A stretch of DNA of 64,000 nucleotides from Actinomycetes bacterium (GTDB lineage: Bacteria; Actinomycetota; Actinomycetes; Actinomycetales; Microbacteriaceae). A program made the position numbers and the translations under genes. How positions within the stretch are numbered: the first letter of the stretch is position 1; every line of letters starts with the position of its first letter. The stretch covers positions 62,001-126,000 of the forward strand of contig JAKPAC010000041.1 in the NCBI GenBank assembly GCA_029779645.1, in the 5' to 3' direction. This document shows positions 7,888 to 17,823 of the stretch, in pieces. Below the pieces are notes generated by a model. The model did not search any database, was not told where the DNA came from, and saw only the letters and a program-made list of their open reading frames with translations.

Positions 7888-10800
7888 ATGAGAAAACGGA
7901 CGTTTGCCGCGCTTACGGCGATCATGGCTATCGTGCTCGGGGGGCTGGTCGCGCCGACTGCGGCGCTGGCCGACAACCACGAGGCCGCGCTCAACCTCAG
8001 CAAGTCGGTCGTCGGCACGCAGACGCAGTTCGCGCCCGGTGACCGCTTCGACTACGAGATCCAGGTCGGCTGCTCCTCGCCCACGACCCCCGGCTGTGTC
8101 GACGCGTTCCTCGTCGACACGCTGCCGGCCCCGCTCGTGCTCGATCCCGCGATGACAAACCCCGTCGTCGCCTCGATCGCGGGCGGCGGCAACGCGAACA
8201 TTTCGACCTCCACCGATGCGAATGGGCGCGAGACGATCCGCGTCGAGCCCGAGCAGGCGTTCGCGACCGGCACCGGTCTCAAGGCCGGTGACAGCATGCT
8301 CGTCACCGTCAGCGTCTTCGTCCCCACGACCACCAGCGGCGAGTTCAACGGCGCCACCGTCACGAACACCGCCGTCGTCGATGCGAGCAACGCCGACGAG
8401 GTGCCCGCGAGCGCCGATGTGACGCTCGCCGTGCAGACCACGCTGGCGCCCTCGCTGACCAAGACGGTCGCACCGACATCGACCCTCCCGGCGGTCCCCG
8501 GCCGCGCGATCGACTGGACCCTGACCCCGGGCAACGCCTCGAATCAGAGCGTCGACACCATCGTCGTCCAAGACCCGGCGACCCCGCCGCTCGCGAGCCT
8601 CGGCTACCTCGACATCACGGGCATCGAAGTCGTCGCCCCGGCGGGAGCGACCGACACGCGCATCGAGTACTACATCGACTCGGCCTGGACCACCACGCTC
8701 CTGGGCGACGCCGACGGCGTCCGTGTGACCTTCACCGGCGCCTTCGCGCCCGGCGCGTCAGGCACCGTCGTCGTGCGCTCCGAGACCAACGACAAGGTCA
8801 CCGAGATCGCGAAGGATGCGCAGGTCGCGATCACGAACGACGCCCTCACGACCGTCAGCAAGAACGGCACCTCGAGCGCGCCGGTGAAGGCCGATGCCTC
8901 GGTGACGGTCGCGAACCAGGACCCCGACGTCACGGTCACGAAGCGTTTTGACCGCTCGGACCTCGTCAGCGGGCAGTCCACCATCGCGAACATCCTCGCC
9001 ACGGTCGTCGCGCAGAACGTCAAGGAGCTGCGGCTCACCGAGCCCTCGGCCGGCCAGCCGAACTTCACCGCGCAGGGACTGCGCTTCGACGGCTTCGGCG
9101 ACGAGCTCGAGTGGCCTGAAGGCGCGACGAGCGCCAAGATCGACTACGTCTACGCCGATTGCGCTCCCTCGAGCGCGACGACAACGACCGCGCACACCCT
9201 CGGGGCACCGACGCCGAACTGCGTCGTCGAGGGCTTCACGGTCACCTTCCGCGCCGACGGTGATGACATTCCCGCCAGCGCATATGCCGTGCTGCCCCTG
9301 AAGGTCACGGCGTTGCCCGTCACGACCACCACGGTGCGCACCGGGACCAACCACGTCGACGTGCGCGTCGAGAACGCCGATGGCGCGAGCGGCACCGACG
9401 CGGCCGACGCGAGCGTCACGGTCGCGCCCCTGCTCGTCGACACAGAGGTCTCGAAGGCGATCACGCCGGGCCAAGTCTTCGGCGTCCCGGGCACCGACGC
9501 CCGGGTCACCCTCACCGGCAAGGTGCACGACGATTCGACGATCGGATCGGAGAGCCTGATCATCTCCGACCCGGCCGACCCCGCCGCCGCACCCGAGTTC
9601 TGGGACGCCTTCGCGCCGACCGCCATCGACAACACCGATATCGCGGTGTGCACCTCGCTCACCGTGCGCTACTGGTCGAAGCAGGATGCCGCGTGGACGA
9701 CCTTCCCCGGTGCGGAAGCCATCGCGGGACCGGTCGCGAAGTGGGGCCTCGACATCCCGGCGAATCTGCGTGCCGACATCGGCGGCATCCAATATGAGGT
9801 GCTGCCCACCTGCGGCGGGCTGCTCCCGCCGGGCTTCGTGATGCACAGCTACATGCAGATCGAGGTCACCGAGCACCACTCCACGCAGGCGACGTACACC
9901 AACGTCGCCCAGTCCGCGGTACACAACCCGGACGCGATCGTCCCCGACGCCACCGACGACGCGCAGGATGACATCACCGTCGTCCCGGTCACCGGTGGCG
10001 GCGGGCCCGGCGCCGACCTGATCGACAAGGCCTGGCTCGACACGAGCGTGCCGGCGCTGTCGAAGGAGCGCCGCGAGCTGCGTCTCGGCTGGCGCACACA
10101 GGGCCTGAACCTCACGAGCGTCGCCATCAGCGACCCCGGTTCCGAGGGGGAGCGCACGAACGTGGGGACCTCCGTCTACGACGCGTTCAACCTCGTCGAG
10201 ATCCGCCCGGTCACCCCCGCGACCGACCCGCTCATTGTGAACGATCGGGTCACCAAGGTCGAGCTGTACACGGGCGCCGCCGGCGACCCGTGGCAGGACA
10301 TCACCGCAGCGGCGTGCGCGAACGGCTGCGACGGCCGCTTCGGCGGCTACACGCTGAGCGCGGAGGAGCAGCAGAGCGCCCTCGGCGTGCGGATCACCTT
10401 CACCGAGCGCACCGCCGGCGCGGGGGTGGGCAGCTCGTATGAGCATCGCCCCCTCAACCTCGTCTTCGAGCTGCGCGACAAGCCTCGCAGCAACCCGAGC
10501 GGCTGGGTGCTCGGCAACCTGCACAGCACCCACACCTACAACACCGGCGAACCCGGCTGGGTGAACAACACCGTCAGCGCGCGCGGCGTGAACGCCGCCA
10601 CCGGCGTCGACGTCACCTCCCGCGCGAACGATGAGATCCAGATCATCGACAGCCCGCTCAACGTGACGATGACGAAGACCTTCGACCAGGAGCAGCTGGG
10701 GATCCCCCAGGTGGGCACCGACCAGGCGGATTTCCCCCTGATCTCCTCCACGATTCGCGCGGTCAACACCTCCGCGACGCGCATCGCGAGCATGGTGATC

Positions 10801-13800
10801 ACCGACCCGGACCCCGCTCAGGCCGCTCCCGTGTTTGACGTGCTGAACCTGTACGCGATCGGGCACATCGGCATCCCCACCGGCCTCACGGCCGACGAGG
10901 TGAACGTCAAGCTGACCCGCGCGGGTGGCGGCACGAGCGAGCACGACATCACGCAGGCGCAGGCGCTCACGCCGGCCAGCCTCGCCGATGTCACTGCCAT
11001 CTCGCTCAGCTTCGCTCGCGCCGACGGGCTCCCGGTGATCGCCGCGGGCGCCGCGGGCGAGCTGCAGCTCACCTGGCAGCTGCGGGCGACACACCGCACA
11101 ACGGGCGACCCGGTCACGACGCCGCAGATCACCTATACGAACATCGCGAGCACCCAGATCGACAGCCCCGGTCGCGTGCCGTGCGACGCGGACGGCTGCA
11201 GTACGGGTTTCACGACGGCGAACGACTCCTTCCAGCTCGTCGAGGCCGAGTACTCGGTCGTCGCCAGCAAGAGCATCGATCCCGCCACCGTCGCCGAAAA
11301 CGGCTCGAAGCAGTACACGAGCACGCTCGCCGCGCGGCCCGCCGGCAACGCCCGAACCACCCTGCTGCAGGTGACGGATTTCGAGCCGACCTTCTGGAAC
11401 ACGATGGACTACGTGTCGTCGTCGCTGCGCCTGCCGGCGCCGGTGAACCAGGTCAAGATGGATGTCTTGGTCGATGCTGCGGGCGACGTGGAGTATCTCC
11501 TCACCCCTGAGGGCAAGCTGCAGGCCACCTGCGACGGCAACCCGGTCGATCCCGCCTCAGCGTGCATCGTGGAGGGCGAGTGGGTGGCCGGCACGAGTGG
11601 CAGCACCGTGGCGCTGCCCCTGCCGACGGGCGTCGACCCGGCGACCGTGGTCGGCGTGCGCTACAGCGTGCGCCGCGTCGTCGACGGGCAGGCCGTGCAG
11701 TGGGAGCGCCCGCACAACCCGCAGCTCAACTTCAAGTTGCAGACGACCCGGCGCGACACGCTGCGCAGCGACCCCGCCACGGGCGTGTCGACGACGCGAC
11801 CCGGCCTCGCGCCCAACCCGGGCGAGACCGTCGCGGGCACGATCACCAACGCGCTGCGCGCCAACGGTGTGGCGCAGTTCGGCGCGGGCCAGCAGTTCAC
11901 CGACCAGGCGGATGTGTCCGCGACGACCCGGGTCACGCATCTGACGAACGCGATCAAGGTGACCAAGACCCGCGGATCGACAAACACGGTCAACCCCGCC
12001 GGGCCCGTGAACTTCGTGATGGAGATCACGAACACCGGGCAGTGGGACATGACCGGATTCGCGCTCACCGACCAGATCGGACTCATCGACGGCGTGTCTC
12101 CCCTCGTGGAGCCGATGCCGAGCGCGTACGGCTTTGCGATCACTGGCCCGGGTGCGCCCACGGGCAACGCCGGATTCTCGGCGTCGCTGAACACGACGAC
12201 GGGTGCACTGTCGATCGTGAACGCCGACCCGGCGTTCGTGTTCAAGGCCGGCTGGAAGCTGACGATCAGCGCGCCCCTGCGCTTCCGTCCGGGGCTCTCC
12301 CCGGACGAGACGGTGACGAACCGCATCACCGCCACCGCCGACCGCGCGTTCGAGCGCTGCGAGTCGACCACCACCGATCTCGTGCCCAAGGCCGTGACGA
12401 CTGGTGTCGCCGAGTGCACCGCCGACACCGCGGTCGTGCCGCGCGCGAGCGCCACGGTCGCGATGAAGAAGTGGGTCAAGGGCGACGGCGCGGGCGACCC
12501 CGCCACCACCCGCGACGATCTCGGTGTGCTGAACGTCATCGGCGACGGTGACGACTGCAACCCGAGCACCCCGGGGCTCACGAGCGACGGCTTCACCTCC
12601 TACCCGTGCGCGCCGATCACTCGGCCCGGCGGCGAGGCGTCGTGGCGACTCGACTTCCAAAACACCGGCAACACCGCGGCCAAGGTGGTCGCGGCGGTCG
12701 ACGTGCTGCCCGCCCCGGGAGACCGCGGCGTGCTCGTGGGCTCGGCCCGCGGCTCACAGTTCGCGGTGGCGCTGCTCGGCAAGCTGGGCGACAACCTCGA
12801 CCAACTCACCGATGGTGCCCTCGGTACGGTGCGCGCGTACTACTCGCCGGCCGTACTGAGCGCCTCGTGCAACACGAACGCGGTGCAGGTGCACACGGCG
12901 AACGCGACCCCGAACGCGGGCTGCGCGTTCAACTGGGTCGAGTTCACGGCGGCGACGCCCGAGTCCGAGCTCGCGGCGGCACGGAGCATCAAGTTCGTGA
13001 CCGAGTTCTCGAACCTCGCGGACGCGAAGCCAGGCCCGGGCCTGCAGCCCGGTGAGACCCTCAGCCTCACCTTCAACACCCGCACCCCGTACCTGCTCCC
13101 GGCCGAAGGGGCCGATGCGGAGGGCACCCCGGTCGCCTACAACTCGTTCGCGGGCTCATCGCGCACGGTCGCCACGCTCACCCAGCCCGAGCGGGCCGAG
13201 CTCGTGCTCGAGCCGCAGCGCGTGGGCATCGCGACGGCGACCGGACAGCTGAATCTGAAGAAGGTCGTCGAGTCGCCGACGTTCAGCGGCAGCATCCAGT
13301 TGCCTGCGAGCTACCAGTTCCTCGTCACCTGTGATTCGGGCGGCCAGCGCGCCACGCTCCTGAACGCCGCGGGCGCCGACGCGAGCCGGCCCTCTGTGGC
13401 GGGCGATGGCACCGTGCTGCTCTACAACGCGCAGACCGGACCGGTGAACCTGCCCCTGTTCGCGAACTGCAACATCACCGAGCCCAACCCGCCCGCGGGT
13501 GTCACGGTGACGACGCCCACGGCCACGGTGGTCGCTGAGCGTGACCTCAGCGAGGACCCGGCGGTGTGGTCGCCGTACATCGGTGCCACCCAGACCGCGA
13601 ACCTACAGATCACGAACGAGTTCCACGCCGGTGGCTTCTCGGTCAGCAAGGCCGTGGATGCCGGTGGGGCGGTCGATCAGGACGGCACCGCCATCGTGTA
13701 CGACCAGGAGTTCGACTTCACCGCGAGCTGCATGTACCTCGGGCAGGAGACCATCGCGGTCGCCGACCGGGCGTTCTCACTCGCCGATGACGAGACGAAG

Positions 13801-15072
13801 CGCTTCGCGGGTCTGCCCACAGGCGCCGAGTGCACGATCACCGAGGTCGATCGCGGGCTGGCCGGCACGACCACGGTGACGATCGTCGAAGACACCGTCA
13901 CCGAGGTCAGCGGCGGCGTGACCATCGCCGAGTTTGTCATCGGCGATGAGACCGCCGTGACCAGCGTGCTGTTCACGAACGCGATGACCGTCGGATCGCT
14001 CGCGATCGACAAGGTCGTCACCGGGGCCGGTGCCGCCGACTTCGGGCAGGGCCCGTTCACGATGCACGTGGTGTGCACGCTCGAAACCGCGGCGCCCAAC
14101 ACGGTCTACGACGGCGAGCTGATTCTCGGCGGCAGCGAGCCGCTGACGAAGCAGATCGCCAACCTGCCCACCGGCGCCGAGTGCGTGGTCACCGAGACCG
14201 ATGCCGCCGGCGCGCAGGACGTCGCCATCGCGCCGTCGCCTGCGGTGATCGGGGTCGCGAACGTGGTGACCGTCACGGTGACGAACACGTTCACGATCGG
14301 CTCGCTGCAGATTGAGAAGCGCATCGAGGGCCCCGGCGCGGCGCTGTACGGTGCCGGTCCGTTCGAGGTCACCCTGGAGTGCGTCTTGGGCGGCAGCGCC
14401 GTCACGATCCCCGGTGGCGCGAGCCGCGTGCTCGACGCACAGGGCGGCTACACCGCGCGCTACGACTCGCTGCCCGTCGGCGCGGTCTGTGGCATCGAGG
14501 AGACCGAGACCGGCGGCGCGAGCGCGGTCGCGATCCAGGACGACGCGGGCAACCCGATCACCGAGGTCACCATCACCGCGGCGGTCACGCCGACCGAGGT
14601 CGTGCTGGTGAACACCTTCGACCTCGGCGCCATCGAGGTCTCGAAGCTCGTCTCGGGCGACCCGACGGGCGATCACGCGCAGCGCGTGTTCGAGATCGAG
14701 CTGCGCTGTGAGCTGGGCGGCAACGCGATCGCGATCCCCGGCGGCGAGACCCGCGCGCTCACCGTCGCAGACGGCGTGCTCTACACCGATCTGCCGATCG
14801 GCGCCGAGTGCACCCTCGTCGAGACCGACAACGGCGGCGCCGTGCGCACCACGATGACCCCCGCGAATGGTGCCGACGACTCGACCGCCCGCGTGATCGT
14901 CACGGCCGGGGCCGCGGCATCCATCACCGTCGAGAACACGTACGAGGTCGGGCTCCCGCTCACCGGTGGCGAGCGGGCGATGTGGATGCTGCCGCTCGGC
15001 GCGCTGCTGCTGGCCGGTGGTGCCGGGTTCGTGCTCGTGAGCGCGATCCGTCGCCGTCGCACGGCCGAGTAG
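7888..15072 (+). CDS. Giant LPLTG-anchored surface protein with DUF11-like and DUF5979-like domains
   Basis: The 2394-residue protein is a predicted sortase-anchored cell-wall protein. A signal peptide occupies residues 1-28 (cleavage after ALA). The sorting signal LPLTG is at 2356-2360, followed by a hydrophobic segment and the tail RRRRTAE. Residues about 30-1780 are a chain of Thr/Val/Asp-rich beta-sandwich modules of the DUF11/isopeptide type, with recurrent phrases such as VTNTAVVDAS and SLTKTVAPTS. Residues about 1786-2350 hold five related modules starting near 1786, 1915, 2034, 2137 and 2247, each with a KxV start, a CxL/CxV strand and GAECxxxETD, as in DUF5979. A strong ribosome site AAGGGGG (7877-7883) precedes the ATG. 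No sortase or pilin gene is adjacent. Role: adhesion or surface structure, by inference. Confidence 0.9.
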   Translation: MRKRTFAALTAIMAIVLGGLVAPTAALADNHEAALNLSKSVVGTQTQFAPGDRFDYEIQVGCSSPTTPGCVDAFLVDTLPAPLVLDPAMTNPVVASIAGGGNANISTSTDANGRETIRVEPEQAFATGTGLKAGDSMLVTVSVFVPTTTSGEFNGATVTNTAVVDASNADEVPASADVTLAVQTTLAPSLTKTVAPTSTLPAVPGRAIDWTLTPGNASNQSVDTIVVQDPATPPLASLGYLDITGIEVVAPAGATDTRIEYYIDSAWTTTLLGDADGVRVTFTGAFAPGASGTVVVRSETNDKVTEIAKDAQVAITNDALTTVSKNGTSSAPVKADASVTVANQDPDVTVTKRFDRSDLVSGQSTIANILATVVAQNVKELRLTEPSAGQPNFTAQGLRFDGFGDELEWPEGATSAKIDYVYADCAPSSATTTTAHTLGAPTPNCVVEGFTVTFRADGDDIPASAYAVLPLKVTALPVTTTTVRTGTNHVDVRVENADGASGTDAADASVTVAPLLVDTEVSKAITPGQVFGVPGTDARVTLTGKVHDDSTIGSESLIISDPADPAAAPEFWDAFAPTAIDNTDIAVCTSLTVRYWSKQDAAWTTFPGAEAIAGPVAKWGLDIPANLRADIGGIQYEVLPTCGGLLPPGFVMHSYMQIEVTEHHSTQATYTNVAQSAVHNPDAIVPDATDDAQDDITVVPVTGGGGPGADLIDKAWLDTSVPALSKERRELRLGWRTQGLNLTSVAISDPGSEGERTNVGTSVYDAFNLVEIRPVTPATDPLIVNDRVTKVELYTGAAGDPWQDITAAACANGCDGRFGGYTLSAEEQQSALGVRITFTERTAGAGVGSSYEHRPLNLVFELRDKPRSNPSGWVLGNLHSTHTYNTGEPGWVNNTVSARGVNAATGVDVTSRANDEIQIIDSPLNVTMTKTFDQEQLGIPQVGTDQADFPLISSTIRAVNTSATRIASMVITDPDPAQAAPVFDVLNLYAIGHIGIPTGLTADEVNVKLTRAGGGTSEHDITQAQALTPASLADVTAISLSFARADGLPVIAAGAAGELQLTWQLRATHRTTGDPVTTPQITYTNIASTQIDSPGRVPCDADGCSTGFTTANDSFQLVEAEYSVVASKSIDPATVAENGSKQYTSTLAARPAGNARTTLLQVTDFEPTFWNTMDYVSSSLRLPAPVNQVKMDVLVDAAGDVEYLLTPEGKLQATCDGNPVDPASACIVEGEWVAGTSGSTVALPLPTGVDPATVVGVRYSVRRVVDGQAVQWERPHNPQLNFKLQTTRRDTLRSDPATGVSTTRPGLAPNPGETVAGTITNALRANGVAQFGAGQQFTDQADVSATTRVTHLTNAIKVTKTRGSTNTVNPAGPVNFVMEITNTGQWDMTGFALTDQIGLIDGVSPLVEPMPSAYGFAITGPGAPTGNAGFSASLNTTTGALSIVNADPAFVFKAGWKLTISAPLRFRPGLSPDETVTNRITATADRAFERCESTTTDLVPKAVTTGVAECTADTAVVPRASATVAMKKWVKGDGAGDPATTRDDLGVLNVIGDGDDCNPSTPGLTSDGFTSYPCAPITRPGGEASWRLDFQNTGNTAAKVVAAVDVLPAPGDRGVLVGSARGSQFAVALLGKLGDNLDQLTDGALGTVRAYYSPAVLSASCNTNAVQVHTANATPNAGCAFNWVEFTAATPESELAAARSIKFVTEFSNLADAKPGPGLQPGETLSLTFNTRTPYLLPAEGADAEGTPVAYNSFAGSSRTVATLTQPERAELVLEPQRVGIATATGQLNLKKVVESPTFSGSIQLPASYQFLVTCDSGGQRATLLNAAGADASRPSVAGDGTVLLYNAQTGPVNLPLFANCNITEPNPPAGVTVTTPTATVVAERDLSEDPAVWSPYIGATQTANLQITNEFHAGGFSVSKAVDAGGAVDQDGTAIVYDQEFDFTASCMYLGQETIAVADRAFSLADDETKRFAGLPTGAECTITEVDRGLAGTTTVTIVEDTVTEVSGGVTIAEFVIGDETAVTSVLFTNAMTVGSLAIDKVVTGAGAADFGQGPFTMHVVCTLETAAPNTVYDGELILGGSEPLTKQIANLPTGAECVVTETDAAGAQDVAIAPSPAVIGVANVVTVTVTNTFTIGSLQIEKRIEGPGAALYGAGPFEVTLECVLGGSAVTIPGGASRVLDAQGGYTARYDSLPVGAVCGIEETETGGASAVAIQDDAGNPITEVTITAAVTPTEVVLVNTFDLGAIEVSKLVSGDPTGDHAQRVFEIELRCELGGNAIAIPGGETRALTVADGVLYTDLPIGAECTLVETDNGGAVRTTMTPANGADDSTARVIVTAGAAASITVENTYEVGLPLTGGERAMWMLPLGALLLAGGAGFVLVSAIRRRRTAE
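14953..14967 (+). other. LPLTG sorting-signal codons
   Basis: Codons 2356-2360 encode LPLTG, followed by GGERAMW, a hydrophobic stretch and a basic tail: the tripartite cell-wall sorting signal recognised by a sortase. Confidence 0.85.
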
Positions 15073-15090
15073 TCGCCGCTCGCGCCTGAT

Positions 15091-15137
15091 CGCGAAACGG
15101 CCCGCACCGCTTCACCGGCGGTGCGGGCCGTTTCGCG
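15091..15137 (+). terminator. 20-bp perfect hairpin between the surface-protein gene and purA
   Basis: Bases 15091-15110 pair perfectly with 15118-15137 around a seven-base loop. The stem ends in TTTCGCG rather than a long U-run. It sits 19 bases after the stop and just before the purA -10 box, so it probably insulates purA. Confidence 0.8.
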
Positions 15138-15143
15138 TGTGCC

Positions 15144-15154
15144 GGTAGACTGGG
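15144..15154 (+). promoter_or_regulatory. -10 region of purA
   Basis: GGTAGACTGGG contains the -10 box TAGACT (15146-15151). The identical 11-mer occurs at the purS promoter (29551-29561, minus strand). The leader to the ATG at 15215 is about 56 bases. Confidence 0.6.
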
Positions 15155-15214
15155 AGGCGGCCGTTCGAGCCGTACGGCGCCATTCGGGCGTTCGTTCCTC
15201 AGGGGGTACATCCA

Positions 15215-16501
15215 ATGCCAGGAATCGTGATCGTTGGCGTCCAGTGGGGCGACGAGGGCAAGGGCAAGGCGACAGACCTGCTCGGCAGTCGTATCGACTG
15301 GGTCGTCAAGTTCAACGGCGGCAACAACGCGGGGCACACCGTCGTCATCGGCGACGAGAAGTACGCGCTGCACCTGCTGCCCTCGGGCATCCTCACGCCT
15401 GGCGTGACGCCGGTGATCGGCAACGGCGTGGTCGTCGACCTGGAGGTGCTGTTCCACGAGATCGAGGCGCTGAACGCCCGCGGTCTCGACACGTCCAACC
15501 TCAAGGTCAGCGCCAACGCGCATGTGATCACGCAGTACCACCGCACCCTCGACAAAGTCACCGAGCGCTTCCTCGGCAAGCGCATGATCGGCACCACCGG
15601 GCGCGGCATCGGCCCGGCATACGCCGACAAGATCAACCGCGTCGGCATCCGCATGCAGGACCTCTTCGACGAGAACATCCTGCGCCAGAAGGTCGAGGGT
15701 GCCCTCGATCAGAAGAACCACCTGCTGGTGAAGGTCTTCAACCGCCGCGCGATCGCCGTCGACGAGATCGTCGACGATCTGCTCTCGTACGCCGAGCGGC
15801 TGCGCCCGATGGTCGCCGACACAGGGCTCCTGCTGAGCGAGGCGATGGATCGCGGCGAGACCGTGCTGTTCGAGGGCGGGCAGGCCACCATGCTCGACAT
15901 CGACCACGGCACCTACCCGTTCGTGACCTCCTCCTCGGCGACCGCCGGCGGCGCGGCGACCGGCTCGGGCGTCGCCCCCAACAAGCTCGACCGCATCGTC
16001 GGCATCGTCAAGGCGTACACGACGCGCGTCGGCTCGGGCCCGTTCCCGACCGAGCTGTTCGACGCCTCCGGTGAGTTCCTCCGCTCGCGCGGCTTCGAGT
16101 TCGGCACCACCACCGGGCGCCCGCGCCGCGTCGGCTGGTACGACGCGCCGATCACCCGCTACGCCACCCGGATCAACGGGCTGACCGACATCGTGCTCAC
16201 AAAACTCGACATCCTCACCGGCCTCGCGACGATCCCGGTCTGCGTCGCCTATGACGTCGACGGCGTGCGGTTCGACGAGGTGCCGGTGAATCAGAGCGAC
16301 TTCCACCACGCCGTGCCGATCTACGAAGAGTTCCCGGGCTGGCAGGAAGACATCACGGGGGTGCGCCGCTTCGAGGACCTCCCGATCCGGGCGCAGGAGT
16401 ATGTGCTCGCCCTGGAGGCGATGAGCGGCAGCCGCATCTCGGTGATCGGCGTCGGCGCCGACCGCGAGGCGGTCATCGTGCGCCACGACCTCGTCGACTG
16501 A
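15215..16501 (+). CDS. purA: Adenylosuccinate synthetase
   Basis: The enzyme makes adenylosuccinate from IMP, aspartate and GTP, the first step to AMP. The P-loop-like motif [11 protein letters not shown] is at residues 10-20, with catalytic Asp13, NGGNNAGHT at about 37-45 and the signature region [14 protein letters not shown] at about 127-140. At 428 residues it is full length. AGGGGG at 15199-15204 is the ribosome site for the ATG at 15215. Its TGA overlaps the ATG of the next gene by one base, so the two are probably co-translated. It is the first of eight purine genes in the window. Confidence 0.97.
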   Translation: MPGIVIVGVQWGDEGKGKATDLLGSRIDWVVKFNGGNNAGHTVVIGDEKYALHLLPSGILTPGVTPVIGNGVVVDLEVLFHEIEALNARGLDTSNLKVSANAHVITQYHRTLDKVTERFLGKRMIGTTGRGIGPAYADKINRVGIRMQDLFDENILRQKVEGALDQKNHLLVKVFNRRAIAVDEIVDDLLSYAERLRPMVADTGLLLSEAMDRGETVLFEGGQATMLDIDHGTYPFVTSSSATAGGAATGSGVAPNKLDRIVGIVKAYTTRVGSGPFPTELFDASGEFLRSRGFEFGTTTGRPRRVGWYDAPITRYATRINGLTDIVLTKLDILTGLATIPVCVAYDVDGVRFDEVPVNQSDFHHAVPIYEEFPGWQEDITGVRRFEDLPIRAQEYVLALEAMSGSRISVIGVGADREAVIVRHDLVD

Positions 16502-17823
16502 TGCTGTTCTGGGTCGGCGGCTACGGTGCCGACCTGTCGGAGATGGGCGGCCGGAGCGAGGGCATCGGCACGCTGACGGCAGGGGCGATGGATGCCGCGT
16601 GGGCATCCGGATCGCTCTCGTACGGGCGACTCGCCACGCGCAATCCGTCGCCCTCGCCGTCGTGGCTCGCCGCGCACCCGAGCCTCGATGTCGTCTACGC
16701 CGCCCATGAGGGGGCCGGCGCGATCGCAGCCTACGAGCGGGTCGGGGAGCGCCGGCTGCGCCCCCTCTGCCGTTCGCTGCGCGTGGGCGAGAGCCCGTGC
16801 CACATCGCGGTCGCCCAAGATGGCGCCTATCTCGTCGTCAGCTGTTACGGCGATGGGCGCGTGGTGCGGGTCTCGCTCGGCGCGCACGGTGAGCTGGGGG
16901 CCGCACTCGTGGTCACCCCGGAGCGCATCCGCGACCCGCATGGACCCGACGCGCCGCCCGAAGAGCGCGACGAGTTCACGCTCGCCGGGCTGCGCGATCT
17001 TCGCGCCATGGCCGCGGCGCTCGGCGAAGATGCGCGCGCCGATGCCGAAGCGGCGGCGGAACGCGCGCGTGATGGTGCGCCCACCGACGCGCCGGTGCCT
17101 GCCTCGCACCGCGCGGGCGCACCCGTACCTGGCCCCACCGCCGCACCAGCGCTCGCGGCCGGCGTGGAGGGCGCGCACGCACCCGGCGATGCCGCCCCAC
17201 CGCGGGCCTCGCATGCGCACGCCGCCGCCTTCCTGCCCGATGGCCGGATCGCGACCACCGACCTGGGCTTTGACGCGGTGCGCATCTGGCGCGCAGGGCC
17301 GGGCACGCTGGTGGCGGACCACGTCGTCGCGCTGCCGCGTGGCAGCGGGCCGCGCCACATGGTCGTCCATCCGAGCGGCCACCTGCACGTGGTCACCGAG
17401 TACTCCTGCGAGGTGTTCACGCTCGCCCCGCGCGCGGATGGGCGCTGGGGTGTGGTCGCCGGGGTGCCCGTCTCGCCGGATGTGCGCATCGGCGTCGACT
17501 TCCCGTCCGAGCTCAGCGCCGGTCGCCGGGGGGAGTTCCTCTACGGCGGGGTGCGCGGCAGCGATGCGATCGCGACGCTCCGGGTGCGCGGTGCCGGCGA
17601 ACGTGTCGAAGCGATCGGCCTGGAGGAGAGCGGCGGCCAGTGGCCCCGCCACCACCTCGTCGCACACGACACCCTGCTCGTTGCCAACCAGCGCTCGGGC
17701 GAGATCACCTCACTGCCGATCTCGGAGCGCACGGGCGTGCCCGGCCGCGTGCGCCACCGCACGGAAGCCGGCTCGCCGTCGTGCATCCTGCCCGCGCGGA
17801 CAGCGGGACTCAGCCCGGCGTGA
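16501..17823 (+). CDS. Lactonase-fold (6-phosphogluconolactonase-like) seven-bladed beta-propeller protein
   Basis: The 440-residue protein has the propeller phrases of the PF10282 lactonase family: FWVGGYG at the start, PSPSWLAAHPSLDVVYAAHE, SPCHIAVAQDGAYLVVSCYGDG, GPRHMVVHPSGHLHVVTEYS, and SGGQWPRHHLVAHDTLLVANQRSGEI near the end. Some members hydrolyse 6-phosphogluconolactone, but many have unproven substrates, so I leave the symbol empty. Residues about 160-240 form an unusually long Ala/Pro/Arg-rich insertion between blades. The ATG overlaps the purA stop (TGATG). The 3' end overlaps the convergent perM-like gene by 14 bases. Confidence 0.82.
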   Translation: MLFWVGGYGADLSEMGGRSEGIGTLTAGAMDAAWASGSLSYGRLATRNPSPSPSWLAAHPSLDVVYAAHEGAGAIAAYERVGERRLRPLCRSLRVGESPCHIAVAQDGAYLVVSCYGDGRVVRVSLGAHGELGAALVVTPERIRDPHGPDAPPEERDEFTLAGLRDLRAMAAALGEDARADAEAAAERARDGAPTDAPVPASHRAGAPVPGPTAAPALAAGVEGAHAPGDAAPPRASHAHAAAFLPDGRIATTDLGFDAVRIWRAGPGTLVADHVVALPRGSGPRHMVVHPSGHLHVVTEYSCEVFTLAPRADGRWGVVAGVPVSPDVRIGVDFPSELSAGRRGEFLYGGVRGSDAIATLRVRGAGERVEAIGLEESGGQWPRHHLVAHDTLLVANQRSGEITSLPISERTGVPGRVRHRTEAGSPSCILPARTAGLSPA

